From positions 28,369,932 to 28,433,931 of the forward strand of contig OY743183.1 in NCBI GenBank assembly GCA_963555705.1: a stretch of 64,000 bases of DNA, written 5' to 3'. Source of the DNA: Ligustrum vulgare. Lineage: Eukaryota > Streptophyta > Magnoliopsida > Lamiales > Oleaceae. Shown here piece by piece: positions 47,101 through 59,700 of this stretch. Each line of letters begins with the position of its first letter. Position 1 is the first letter of the stretch. The notes beneath the pieces are model-generated. The model did not search any database, was not told where the DNA came from, and saw only the letters and a program-made list of their open reading frames with translations. A program made the translations under genes and the position numbers.

Positions 47101-47390
47101 AATCATGTAGATACCAGATTTTTTAACCATCTACAAGATTATAAGTTACCACAAAAATATGTCTTTAAAGACTACCTAGGTCATAATCTTGAGATAAAAA
47201 GATATATGAGTTTCTCTCTTATATTTGTATGAAAAGACCAAAATGAACATAAGACAGAAATAATCTTATTTAATAATCATAATTATGGACTTAGCCTATC
47301 ACTTATACTACTAGGGAATGAGCTTTGTTAGAAAAGTGAGCCCTTATAAGATTTACCAAGGATATATAAAAATAACACTTGAAGAAAATA
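47101..47390 (+). pseudogene. Possible pararetroviral movement-protein end
   Basis: One frame, with stops, reads KYVFKDYLGHNLEIK, SFSLI and ILFNNHNYGLSLSLILLGNE. It lies upstream of the protease in the same orientation, where the movement protein is expected. The assignment rests mainly on position. Confidence 0.4.
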
Positions 47391-48867
47391 TGATAAGTGC
47401 ATTTTATACACTTATTTGTATATCTAAATTAGATTATATTATTATCATTCTTGAATAATTGCTGCATAATTGCTTTACATTTGTGTGGATTATAGGAATT
47501 TCCCCAAAGTCATAGGAATGAAGCAATAAAGTGGAGAAATGGGCATTTGGATATCATTTGGAGCCTAAAGGAGCAAAAATAGATGTTGATGTCGTCAACC
47601 GGGATTTCCAATGGGAGCCAAGTGGAAGAAATTTGAATTCAAGAGCTTAATTGAAGATGGATGGAAGTTTGAAAAGAATATTTGAAGAGTTTGAAAAGTT
47701 CAAGGACTTAATTGTTGCAATCAGAAGATGAAGGACTCACGTGCAAATAAAGTTCAGGGGCCAACTTAAATGCACTAGAAAGATGGAAATTGCATGTAAA
47801 GATTTGTACTACGCGTTCACGGGTTATTTATGTGGTGGTCACGCGAGATTTCTAAATTAAATAGAACTAGTTTTGGTATTAATGTGCGGCCACCAAAAGT
47901 TTGCATGCGCGGCTGCACAGTTGTCCGAGGCCCAGTGGGGAAAAGCTCATGCGTGGGTTTTAGCGTGGTTTAGCCTAGGTTTCTTGGGAAATATATAAAA
48001 GGTACTTATCATGCACGAATTCAGGACCTTTGCACAGCTGCTAAACATCATAATTCCACGTTCTTAACATCAAATTTTTTGGAGCAAATTGAAGGCAAAG
48101 GCTTGGGAATTGAATATTATCAACGGGGAGCGAAATACTTGGTGCAAGATTTCCTTTTGTTTGTTAATTTGATAAACTCAACATGCATAGTATAGATTTT
48201 TACTACATTTTTATCTCTTTATTGATGAATTGTTAATTTCAAATTTGGGATATTCGATGTAGCTAGTTTTAAGCTTTTAATTCTATAAATCTAGTTTTGA
48301 GCTTCTGATTGTAATTTGTGTTTAATGCATGAGTTAATTCCCGACTAGTTCATGATTTAATGGGTGTTTTCATAATCCGAGAGGTGAGCTAACACTTAGA
48401 TTTAGGAATAAAATCCGGTAATTGGACGAACGATGGAGATATACGTTCGTTATTATTGCGATTGCTATATGAATTCTTGTATCCATGCACTTAGTCATCA
48501 TGACCTGCTATTCTGACTAATTAGGTAGAGTTGGTTTAAACCCGAGAGGATAATTTCATGTGCATAAGTGAATTTGATCGAGCACTATAATATGAAGAAA
48601 ACTAGACAATTGGAATTAAGAGTATTGACTATATGAAATCAAATGTTCTAACACTTATAAATGTCAATTTAGAATATTATTTAAATGTCTTTTCTTTTGT
48701 TTTGCCTTTTAGTATAGTTCAAAAACCCATATTCTACCATTCAAATAAGGCGAGAACTAACAATTTCGGTACTTAATTACAATCTCCGTGGGACAATAAC
48801 TCGGATTCAAAAAGTCCACTTTATAACTTGGATGCGATATCGTACACTTGCAATTTAGCAAACATCA
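47391..48867 (+). repeat. Solo LTR of the Athila-like family
   Basis: Starts TGATAAGTGCATTTTATACA and ends AAACATCA, like 38269-39758 but clearly diverged. No interior follows on either side. The 5-bp duplication is not evident, so one end may be altered. It splits the pararetrovirus. Confidence 0.8.
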
Positions 48868-49112
48868 AGTTTTTGTAGTTATTATTTCAAGAATAGATGA
48901 AAATATGAGATCATTGTTGACATGAAAAGAGTAATAAATACTAACCCCATGAGCCCATACTCAATTTACAAACTTATTAAAGAGTAAAATTTCCTATATA
49001 TTTAGACACAGTAAGTACTATAAACCTTTGCTTACCAAACGTACTACGATCTGAATATTGGAAGTATGATTCAAAGAAAGTAGTACTTGCTACAACAGCA
49101 GGAGGAAACAAG

Positions 49113-49376
49113 GTGATATATAGAAAGTATGCCACTCAAGTACCTTTTCTAATATTATGTAGAGAAGTATTTTTTGATACTATATATACGTCAACTAGCA
49201 CAGGTTGTGATATTTTGCTAGGACAAAATTTCCTATTAAAATATGCACATTTGACACGATTTATTGATAAATACATGTTTACAACACCTTGTGCATACAA
49301 GATATTTACACCTAGAATCACAAAAACAGTAATTATAGCATACAAAGAAATTAATCATCAAAACTCCTCGACCTAG
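49113..49376 (+). pseudogene. Pararetroviral aspartic protease region
   Basis: The frame has TSTGCDILLGQNFLLKYAHL and FTTPCAYKI, resembling the C-terminal half of caulimovirid proteases (G-x-x-I-x-G-x-N-F). The catalytic Asp part is not identifiable upstream, where the frame is broken. Confidence 0.75.
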
Positions 49377-49427
49377 TGTGGTGAATGTTGGAACACAGAA
49401 AAATTTAAACTAATAACAGTACTAAAA

Positions 49428-50160
49428 ATGACAACTGAAAATAATTTAGAAAAACATAGGAAAGAAATTCCTGAAACTTATTTTGAGAACCTACTAGAAA
49501 AGTGGAGCACAAATAAGATTAATGCTAAGATAGAGCTTATAAACCCAAAAACTATAGTAAGAAAAAAACCTATGAAATATAGTGTTGAAGACCAGGAAGA
49601 ATTTAAGGTCCAAATAAAAGAATTGCTAGAAGCCATATTGACTAGGCCTAGTAAAATCCCGCATAGTAGCCCGGATTTTATGGTTAGGAAACATATAGTA
49701 AAATTAAAAGAGGAAAATCCATAATGGTAATACATTATAAGAAGCTATACGAAGTTACAAAGTTTGATGGTTATTACTTACTGAATAAGGACATCCTTAT
49801 TAAAAAAGTACGAAATAAAAAGATATTTTCAAAAGTCAATTGTAAATCAGAATTTTGTCAAATTATGTTCACAGAAGATAGTAAACCTTTAATAGCATTA
49901 AGCACTCCCAATCCTTCAGGACAATTTGAATGAAATGTTATGCCATTTGGATTGAAAAATGCACCATGAATGTATTCCAAAGAAGAATGGACGAGGTAAT
50001 AAAATTTATTACTCATTTCTATATAGTCTATATAGATTATTTACTTATTTATTCAAAAGATATGAACGAACATATTGAATATCTTGAAAAGTGTTGTTAT
50101 ACCATGAAAAAATATGGTATTACACTTTCTCAAAAGAAATATAAGATAGCAAAAATATAG
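49428..50160 (+). pseudogene. Pararetroviral reverse transcriptase, broken
   Basis: Pieces in consecutive frames show IKELLEAILTRPSKIPHSSP, FDGYYLLNKD, IFSKVNCKSEFCQI, NVMPFGLKNAP and HFYIVYIDYLLIYSKD. The catalytic YIDD is changed to YIDY here, and stops occur at 49722 and 49931. The FDGYYL-NK text and the lack of an integrase mark it as caulimovirid. Confidence 0.9.
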
Positions 50161-50880
50161 ATAGATTTTCTTTGATTACTTATAAAAGAAAGAGAATTGC
50201 AATTGCAATTTCATATTGATGAAAAACCTCAAGAATTTCCTAAAGAAATCAAAATTGTGCCAAGTCAAAAAATTATTTTCTTTCAAAATTAAGGAAAAAT
50301 GTAATGTGGTCTAGGGATGAATGAACAAGATTGTGAAAATATCAGAAAAATGAAAAAGGAATTAAAGAATCTACCAAAATTTGTTATTCTACAAGAAGAA
50401 GATTTCTTCATCCTTGAAATTTACGCTTCAGGCAATTACCAGGGAGCAATACTTAAGGCAAAGAAGAATCATTAAGAATATAAATGTGAAAATAATTGTT
50501 CTTGTTCTGAAATACTTGCAGGATATACATTATGAGCATTCAAAGAAGTAAAGACTAGGTATGATAAAAATAGAAAATAACTCATTGCTGTGAAGCGAGG
50601 AGTACCAAAATATGAAACTATTTGTTACCAAAAAAGTTCTTATCTACTAATAATACACGAGTTAAAGAATTTATACAAAATAATGTTGACCCGTCTATTT
50701 CCAATAGATATATTTTAGAATCTAGATATGATTTTCATATTTCAAGTTTGATATTGAATATGTTAAAGGACGACCTAACTTTCTTCTTGATTATCTTAGC
50801 GGAGATGGAGCTAGAGGAGTTAAGAACCAAAGTCTAGATACTTGAAACAAAATTTCTTATTTGTAAATGAAGATACAAAA
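50161..50880 (+). pseudogene. Pararetroviral RNase H region, broken
   Basis: After the reverse transcriptase, fragments read FFILEIYASGNYQGAILKAK, an AVKRGV segment and a decayed C-terminal part ending DYLSGDG. They match the order of caulimovirid RNase H. The first catalytic Asp is not conserved, as the text reads EIYASG. Confidence 0.75.
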
Positions 50881-52190
50881 TATCCAACAAAGCCTCCCCT
50901 GCAGTATCAATATTGCCCATGTGGCAGAATTACTTGTACCAAGTCTAGTAACCCTTTCACCGGATCTTCAGAATACTAGCGCTCTTCTCGAGGATAAAGA
51001 GAAAATAAGATAACATTAGGACCCCTATCACAGGGAATTACTCTACCTAATTTTTGTATCAAGATATGGAGAACAAATATATCAAGCTTTAGTCCAAGAA
51101 GGATACACAATATATCAAGATTGTTAAGGAAACCTCTTCACAGTGGAATGAAATTATTTTCAAAACCCGTATTGAACAAATAGATCTAAAGGATGTGGTA
51201 AAGATTTGCCACTAACAAAAGTTACCAAATAAAAATAGCCATGAAGAAGTTATTTTCTTTATTGTCATTTTCAATATATTGTCAAATTGGTATTTTGAAG
51301 TATGGAAATGGATGAAGAACCTATACTATGGAAAATAAAACAAGATAAACTTCTATACAGGAGCACCAGTAAACTAGGTAAAATCTATTTCAAAATATGG
51401 AATATACTATGTATATACCCAAGCAAAGATCCGAGAGAAATAGCACAACTTTCTTTGGATGTCAAAAAGGCAGTCCGAAGATTTACTAAAATTATTAAAA
51501 GTATATATATATATATATATATATATATACCCTATTTTCTCGGTCACAATGGAATGAGATATATATGAAGAAACAATGGTTCCATCCTTCAATGTTATCA
51601 AGATAGGGATCACAAATCAATATTTCTTACCAACTAATCAATAGATTTTTCAGAATAGATTTCAAGATATAATTAATATGATTCACTACAGAAGAACCAA
51701 AGGTTATAAAGAAGTATTCGATTATTTATGTCAAGTTATTTCTGAAAAGGAAAAAATTTGGTTATATCCTTCAGATAATCATGTAATCTACTCCAATGCA
51801 AGATCATCATCTAAAGAAGAAGATATTTGTGAACTGGACCACATACTTGAAAAATATCATCAACGAAGGAAGTGGAAGTAAAGCTATGTGCAAAAAAAAC
51901 TATGCAGAATAATGTGGGATCATTTAGACCATAAGTGTGAACACTGTCTTGTTGAAGATATGATTCATGCATCACTCAATAATACAAAATTCCTCGTGGA
52001 GTTTTTTTAATTTGAGGATGGAAAAGTAATGCTGTCTGAAAGTGACAATTTATCACTACATTAATAAAGTTTGCTTTATTAAATAAAAATTGTTGGTCAC
52101 TTAAGAAAGCTATCAACATAATGAAAGATAATTGTCAAGAGTTTTCAACATAGTGGATAGTTGTCAAGATAAGGTTGGAGGCAACTTGCA
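50881..52190 (+). pseudogene. Pararetroviral 3' reading frames, unassigned
   Basis: Open pieces at 51302-51568 (LYRSTSKLGKIYFKIW) and 51678-51881 (VISEKEKIWLYPSDNHV) lie where many caulimovirids have a translational transactivator. I cannot confirm that from motifs. A TA microsatellite at 51503-51528 has expanded within the first. Confidence 0.4.
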
Positions 52191-52314
52191 AAAAAAGAAA
52201 AAATTCAAGGACATCTTGCAAGATAAGATTCCTTTCTCATCAACAAAGGAATGGAGGATGACCTCTATAAAAGGCGAAGAGGTTCAATAAGGAAGATATC
52301 AATTAAGAAGATCT
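52191..52314 (+). promoter_or_regulatory. Pararetroviral pregenomic promoter-like region
   Basis: CTATAAAAGG at 52264-52273 is preceded by GGATGACCTC and a purine-rich tract, and follows the last viral frame, as in 35S-type promoters. It points towards XRI1, whose start lies about 1.46 kb downstream. Confidence 0.55.
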
Positions 52315-52329
52315 CAAGGCAACTTAGTC

Positions 52330-52602
52330 GCTCCCAGGGCACATCTCTCAGCGGAAAAAGAGGTTGGCCAATAACGTGCCCAGCACAGTCGTGTGCGGGG
52401 TTCGAATCCTGACGGCTGAATTTACGGCTGAATAATGGATTCGTTTCCTTTGGCAAGCGGGAGTTACCTTGTTCCGCGAGACATTACTGAGTGTCATCCA
52501 CCCTGATTCTAGGAGGCATAACCTATGATTTACCTCTCGAACCAATGGCCCATGACAGGGTTGGTTCGGACCCCAAGGTGTGGGTTACACCTTTTTTTTT
52601 TC
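52330..52602 (+). mobile_element. tRNA-derived SINE
   Basis: A 273-bp insertion with an internal Pol III B box GGTTCGAATCC at 52398, an A-box-like GGTTGGCCAATAACG upstream, and a T-rich 3' end (TTTTTTTTTT at 52592). It is flanked by a 15-bp duplication CAAGGCAACTTAGTC (52315-52329, 52603-52617). A T tail resembles the Au SINE type. Confidence 0.88.
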
Positions 52603-52617
52603 CAAGGCAACTTAGTC

Positions 52618-53540
52618 TCGTGTACTCTTTATTTGTTCTATATACACCACTTGCTTTTATTCACATGCTTATACATGTTTATGATTGTTGATTATGAACA
52701 ATAATAATAAAGAAGATATTGAGAGACTTAGAATAGTTCAAAATGAAACCAGTATTTTTAGATCCAGAGAGATATAAATAATTCTTAGAGAATTAAAACA
52801 AGAAAATAATCAAGAAAAGTGGGGAAAGAAATACTAAATACCATCATACATCATCAATACGAGTAACAACAACATTGATTTGGTTACAAGACAATACTGA
52901 ACTTAGATTTCTAGGTTTTGTTTTAAGAACCTTAGATCAAGATAATAGAGTAATTAGATATAATCTTGATCAAACTGATTGTTTAAATTTATGAACACTT
53001 CACAAGCATCTACTTTCAATTATTGTGATCTTAAATTGTATTTGATGTAAAGATATTGCAGGAAAATTTGAAGGTATATATTATTTTTCCCAATTTAATT
53101 TGGAAGAAATATATATAAAGATATTAATTACGCTTGCGTAAATAATATATGATTTGATCCCATAGAAAGTAGAAACCTATAAAGAGATAAGAAGAGTTCG
53201 AGATATTGCGCTTGAATAGGAAAATATAAAAGAAGAATTTTGAGAAGGAATAATATTGATATATATAACTAAGGAAGATCAACTTAAAGTTTTTGAAAAA
53301 TTATCAAAATATAGGGAATATTTAGAAAAATTAAAAAGATTGTAAAAATATTGTATAGTTAATAGTCTTTAAATAAATCAACCCGATTAAATTATATTGT
53401 ACAAATATATTGAAATTAAGGATAATCTTGATATTTCAAAAAAATTACTATCATTTATCAAAAGATTCAAAACAAATATAAAAGAAATCTATTTTACTAA
53501 AATTATTGTTGGACCAATCTTTTACTAAAAACCCCATAAA
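52618..53540 (+). pseudogene. Pararetroviral leader and first ORF remnant
   Basis: After a leader, a frame reads NNNNKEDIERLRIVQNETS and continues with stops (RELKQENNQEKWGKKY). The position downstream of the promoter fits the first viral ORF. No domain can be named. Confidence 0.4.
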
Positions 53541-53730
53541 GTAATAGATGGGTTGTCTGCGGCTATGCTTATACTATACACACAGATTTATACATTTTCC
53601 GATCCATAATAACGGCTATTTTTCACCGTTTAACGTTTGGGATTCTGATTAAAGACGACCATCGTTTCCGTTTTCCCTTTATTTTCTAGTGTTTTGTATA
53701 TGCTTGCTGAGTGACGAAACCCCCCAAAAA

Positions 53731-56700
53731 ATGAACCACGATAACACCAAGTAAGATGAGTTTTTCTTTATTTTAGTGCAGATGATTAATGGGTTGGCCT
53801 TGGGTTTTTGTTGATCTTTTTATGTGTCAATACCGATTACTGTAAAATGCTGCCGATTTTTATTTTGTTTTGTAGCGGAAATTCATTTGCAATGGATTTT
53901 TATGGATTGAAATGCTGATAAAAATGATATGGTTGTGTTTGCTTTTACAAGTTGCTGTTATTCTGCTTGAATTGAGTGAGTAAATTATTATGATGCAGTG
54001 AATTGTGATATGATTTCTTGTTCTTTCTTTTGGGGGTATTGTATGTACTTATTATTTATTTTTTGTCTGTTTGTTCTTCTCGGTACTATGTATCTTAAAT
54101 TAACAAAATGTTAAAATATAAACTACCAGAATTGCCATTTTTCTTGTTGGGTGTGTGGATGGCCTGTTCATTTTGTGATTTAAAACTTTGGATCTTTTTT
54201 TGGTTTATCTATTATCAAATAGAGCTTGTATATCACTCCTACGACTTGACTACGTACGTATAGCTATTTGTACATTTTCTTTTCAATTTAATTCCTGTCT
54301 CTTTACATTGCATTTTAAACTTTGACCTTCCTGTATTAATTGCTTATAATGTCAAAATGTAACAGCAACACGTGGGATTGGCAAAGTCAGGATTATATTC
54401 TTGAAGATAACACCAGTATTGGTAAGCCTTACACCGGTCTTCAAGTTCAGGGCTACTAGTAGATGTGTCGGTCTTCAAGTTCAGGGCTATAGTAGTATGT
54501 TTAACGAAGTGAGGTTGTTGATGTTGAACTTGTCTTTCTTTGTTGAGCAGATATGTCCAAATGTCTATTGAATGGAGTGAAACAAAATGAAGATCTTTCT
54601 TACATCTTTGACGATGAAGCTACTCCAGTTAAGGCTTGTGGAGATTTGGCTTACCATGTGACCAGCTATGGTAGATTATTACCTTTTATAAATATATGGC
54701 TGTTTATCACTTCTGCTTAGCTTGCTTTCTTAATCACTTTCTTGATGAAAATGTTTTTGCAAATTAGTTGTTTATCATAAAAATGCTTGGAAGATGTATC
54801 ATGTATGTATAAATCTTGGAAACATTCAAATACATCTTTATATAGACATTGCGTACTTGCGTTAAAATATTGTTTCTGTTGGGACAAGTGATTCTGAATG
54901 TATAGATGAATCTCTGCTATTTACCAAATCATATACTTGCTCAACAATGTTTTATGTATTTACCGTTGTTTGGGATGTATTTCCTGATTATTACTAAGTG
55001 TTCGTTATGTAAAGTCATGTCATTTGATTGAATGAACTGCAGCAACTGCAGGCAAAGAGTTAGAGCAATACAGGGAGCCTTCTTCACAATTTAAAAGACG
55101 TCGAACACTACATTTTGAGTCTGAGGTTCTAGATTCACCCCTTTGCTATGACGAGGCATTTTTGCGATCACAGGTTGGTGTCAACTTACTCTTTTCCCTT
55201 GGAATATGCATCTAGGATCATGTAATTCTGGTTTAACATTTCTACTTCGACAAAGGATCTTGTATTAGAGGATTGAATTGGTGCTATTCTAATACTTCCA
55301 TTGCATTACAAGAAACAAAATATCATCTATCTAACCTTGCTCATTAAGCACTTTGTAGTTTTAGTTGCTTCTAGCTGAATTCCCTTTCTATGTTGGCAAA
55401 CTTCATTAGTCCATAAGTAAAGTATCCTATTGGTTTTTTCACATCTGCAATGTATTTTAAGCAAATGAAGTGATGAATCCAATAATGTGAGGGAAAATGA
55501 TTCATATATACCTAGACCCAAATTTAATGAGAACGAGGCGTAGTACGAGTTTCCTATTTGTGATATAATTTTGCAAAATTCAGCTGATTCTAGATCATTG
55601 TGCAGAACAATATTGTTGAATATTTTCCGAACTACAACCTTCATTTAAATAGTTGGGACCTTCAGTCTCGTACAAATAATGGCAAAACATCAACTGAGTC
55701 CCAGTCTGTTTGAATTCTCCTTTGAGTGATTCGACATGAAAAGTATGGTATGCTAGTAGCAATAACAATTTGCAAATTGGGCGTGGCCCTGATTGCTCAT
55801 CTCACCTCTTGAGACTTTTCTGGCCTTCAGCATATCCAAGTCCATTACACTAGACGCAAGAAGAATTCAAGGGCAGGAAAGGAAGAGCAGACTGAAAAAT
55901 ATAGAGAAACAAGTAGGAGAGCATTGGACCTCTCGAAAGTTCAACTATCTCTATTTTCCATTCATAAATTGTTGCATTACATTTCTTACATACAAGTATT
56001 GAACTATCATCATTGTAAGCACACACTATTTTACAATTACAGAATAGACTACAAATTAATCTCTTCATCTGTGTCTTCTAGCTTCTGGCTTAACCTCATC
56101 TTTGTCTTGCTTTGATTGGAGAGCGACCCTTGAGACAGGAACCTATCACATATGTTGTGCTATGTTTTTATTTTTTGTTTGTGTGATGCGATCCGGACCC
56201 TCGACAATAGGAGTCATAGCAGGCTTGACGGGAAAATTTAAATATTCAAGCCAAAACAAGAATTCAGCAGGTTCGACGAGCTTTGAAGATCAAACCGTAT
56301 CGAAAAGAACCGAAAATTGAATCACGGCTGTGGATTGGTCACGACCGTAACTTTTGAAGATCACGGCCGTAATGTCAAGGATCACGGCCGTAACCTATTC
56401 TCTGCCTAATTCATAACCGGATAAAAAAAGACTTACGGCCGTAGCCAAAATCCTCACGGCCGTAATATATTTCAGTTACACAATTTACGGCCGTAAATGA
56501 AGATACTCACGGCCGTAAGACAGCTTCTGGACGTGCGCCGTTGTGGAATTTAAAGATTTCGCAATATTTTATTTCCTTATCAGTTTTTAGCTATTTTAGG
56601 TTAGTTAGAATTCTATTTTGAGTAAATTAGCGACTAGGGTTTTATTTTGCTTATTTATACGCCTTTTCGATTCATTGTAAAAGAAGACTTTGATGATTAA

Positions 56701-59700
56701 ATAAAAGAGATTGAATGTTTTTCAATTGTTTAATGTGTGGATTCACATTACAAATCCAAACTTATCAAGATTGATTATCTTGTGGCGTTCATCCAGAACT
56801 TATCAAGGAGATTGGGCAAATCCTTGTGGCGTTTCGAAAGTCGTGGTTCTTTATTCCGCATCGTCGAGCCATCGCGTCGTGAATATCGGGTCATGATTCA
56901 TCCGTCCAACCACAACCTGAGTTCGGAACTTTCCGGCGTTTATTCCGCGCTTCGAACCCCATCATTTGGTATCAGAGCTGGACTCTGAATTCAGGTTTTT
57001 CTATCTAGTTTGATTTTTATGTTTATCATCTTGTCCCATAAAAATCATCCATATCTTGTTGTTGAGTCTTTCTTTTCTTGATTTTCTTGTTCTTCGTGTC
57101 AGTCATAATTTTTTTTTTTGTTTGATCCATATAAAAATCCAACAAAATTCAAAAGTGTTTGTTTTGCTTAATTCTTATCCGAATTAAGTTCCGTTTGTTT
57201 TGTTGTGTTCGTTGTCGAATTTTCGGATTTATAAAAAAATATATATATATATATTTTTTTTATTATTTTATTTATTCCGAAAATTCATCCTAAAATTAAA
57301 AAAAAAAAAAAAAAGAGTCCATTCAAGAACCACTTTCTTGAATTTCTTGATCCTTTGTTTTCATTATTCTTTTTCTGTGTCCTTCCACAAAAAATTTCAC
57401 AATGTCCAATTCCCATGAAAACGCCAAAGATCGTATGTGGAGATTTTTGAATGAAGCTTTGGTTAGGTTGGATAAATTAGATGAAAGGGAAGGAAAATTG
57501 AAAAAGGGGCGATCTCAAGCAAATCGTAGTGATTATAGGCGTGATCCTAAACCTAGGGATGGAATCGTGGTTAAGAGAGGAGCTGAGATTGATCCAAAAG
57601 CAATTTTGAAAATTCAAAAAGAAATTTATGAAGAAAGATTGAGGTGTGAACGGGAGGCAGAAAGAAAATATTTGGCTAAATTGCGAAAGAAGGAGGAGAA
57701 ACGAAAGACGGTAATTAGATGGTTAGAAGAGAGTGAAAATCATGTTGAGTCTCGGGATATGAAAGTTGAAAAGAAGGAGGGAGGCTTGAGCCAAGAATTA
57801 GTTGAAGAGACCCCGAACTTTGTGGTAGGAGTTGAAAACATGGAGTTAGGTGAACAAACGCCAAAATTTGATGAGGAATTAGAAGTTGGGGTAGAAGTTA
57901 AAATTTTGAGCTTTGAATTGGAAGATCCACATTTTGGTAGTGATGAGATAGTACATGAACATGGTGATTCAAATGTGGAGGTCGGAGATGTGGTTGAGTT
58001 TGAAGATAAAAAAATTGAACAAGAAGTTGCAAAAGAGAAGAGAGGTGAAGAGAAGAGCCTCGTGGTTCAAGAAGTGGAGTTGGTGGTGGTTTATCATGAA
58101 CACAAGGATCCATACCTTGTACCTAATGAAGCTAACATGTCCCTTCCCATTTTGTTTAAATCTTTTTTGCAGGTTAATTATGATTGGAAGCTTCAACCAC
58201 ACTACGAATGACAAAGGGAGTTCAAGCTCCATTTCTTCCGTGTTAGCAAATCAAAGGATTCCAATTTATTGAACTCATGGCATGGAAGCAGAAATTTTCT
58301 GTTTGATCCAGGAGGTGAAGTGAAACACCAGGAACAAAGCTATGATTCGGGACGAATCATCCTAAAGAAGGAGGGTATGATGTGATCCGGACCCTCGACA
58401 ATAGGAGTCATAGCAGGCTTGACGGAAAAATTTAAATATCCAAGCCAAAACAAGAATTCAGCAGGTTCGACGAGCTTTGAAGATCAAACCGTATCGAAAA
58501 GAACCGAAAATTGAATCACGGCCGTGGATTGGTCACGACCGTAACTTTTGAAGATCACGACCGTAATGTCAAGGATCACGGCCGTAACCTATTCTCTGCC
58601 TAATTCATAACCGGATAAAAAAAGACTTACGGCCGTAGCCAAAATCCTCACGGCCGTAATATATTTCAGTTACACAATTTACGGCCGTAAATGAAGATAC
58701 TCACGGCCGTAAGACAGCTTCTGGACGTGCGCCGCTGTGGAATTTAAAGATTTCGCAATATTTTATTTCCTTATCAGTTTTTAGCTATTTTAAGTTAGTT
58801 AGAATTCTATTTTGAGTAAATTAGCGACTAGGGTTTTATTTTGCTTATTTATACGCCTTTTCGATTCATTGTAAAAGAAGACTTTGATGATTAAATAAAA
58901 GAGATTGAATGTTTTTCAATTGTTTAATGTGTGGATTCACATTACAAATCCAAACTTATCAAGATTGATTATCTTGTGGCGTTCATCCAGAACTTATCAA
59001 ATATTTGCTAGAATATTTGTGGCGTTCAAATCAGAGACTTATCAAGGAGATTGGGCAAATCCTTGTGGCGTTTCGAAAGTCGTTGTTCTTTATTCCGCAT
59101 CGTCGAGCCATCGCGTCGTGAATATCGGGTCATGATTCATCCGTCCAACCACAACCTGAGTTCGGAACTTTCCGGCATTTATTCCGCGCTTCGAACCCCA
59201 TCATTGTGCGTGGCCCCTTTTCAAGAGACCAATCACTTAAGGTCCATGGTTTGTCTGGTGGGCATCAACCTGCAATTTCTCATTTTTTATTTTTTGCCCA
59301 AATTATATCCAAAAGTCATATTCAGAGTTTGAGTTACGGATTTGTCTTTACCCATTATTCTTTCTTTCTCCAAATGCTTGGCTAAAAACATTAATTCTCC
59401 ATTACATATAGGTTAATTTAACATGGAAGGCGCTCCTCTAACTCTGATCAAGATGAGTTTTTTGAATATTTTGAACAAGTGATTTTCGCAAGAGTTTTTT
59501 TTTTTCATCATCCAGATTAAACTACAAATGGTGTTAAAAAGAAGTGGAGCATCTGACCCAAAAATTTGCCTAGATCACAGTAGTATTTCTGTGATTGTAT
59601 GTTTTCTCTTTATACATTCACCAAAGTGATCATTCTGGTGTTCCTATTGACCCCTTTTCTGACATTGGTGTTGCTGTGATTGTCGTTTTCTCTTTATTCT

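Larger units (their letters stand above)
47101..53540 (+). mobile_element. Endogenous pararetrovirus (Caulimoviridae), decayed
   Basis: An old integrated copy of a plant dsDNA reverse-transcribing virus. From left to right there is a possible movement-protein-like end (47101-47390), protease, reverse transcriptase, RNase H, further short frames, a promoter-like region, and the start of a downstream ORF. Such circularly permuted order is expected for an integrated copy. Stops are frequent, so it is not functional. It is interrupted by a solo Athila-like LTR (47391-48867) and a SINE (52330-52602). The text FDGYYL-NKD and the PR-RT-RNase H order without an integrase separate it from LTR retroelements. 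The genus is not certain; it looks nearest to solendo- or caulimovirus-like groups. The right limit is estimated. Confidence 0.82.
56184..59203 (+). mobile_element. LTR element C in XRI1 intron 4, non-autonomous
   Basis: LTRs at 56184-56964 (781 bp) and 58378-59203 (826 bp) begin TGATG and end CCCCATCA. The 5-bp duplication TTGTG is perfect (56179-56183, 59204-59208). Primer site TGGTATCAGAGCTG follows the left LTR after two bases; AAAGAAGGAGGGTA precedes the right LTR. The 1.4-kb interior has one open frame and no pol. The LTRs differ only at scattered sites plus a 45-bp insertion in the right copy, so it is young. Confidence 0.95.

Noticed and set aside
52398..52408. tRNA gene at the GGTTCGAATCC box
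   Set aside because: No cloverleaf can be drawn; the box is the Pol III B box of a SINE with flanking duplication.
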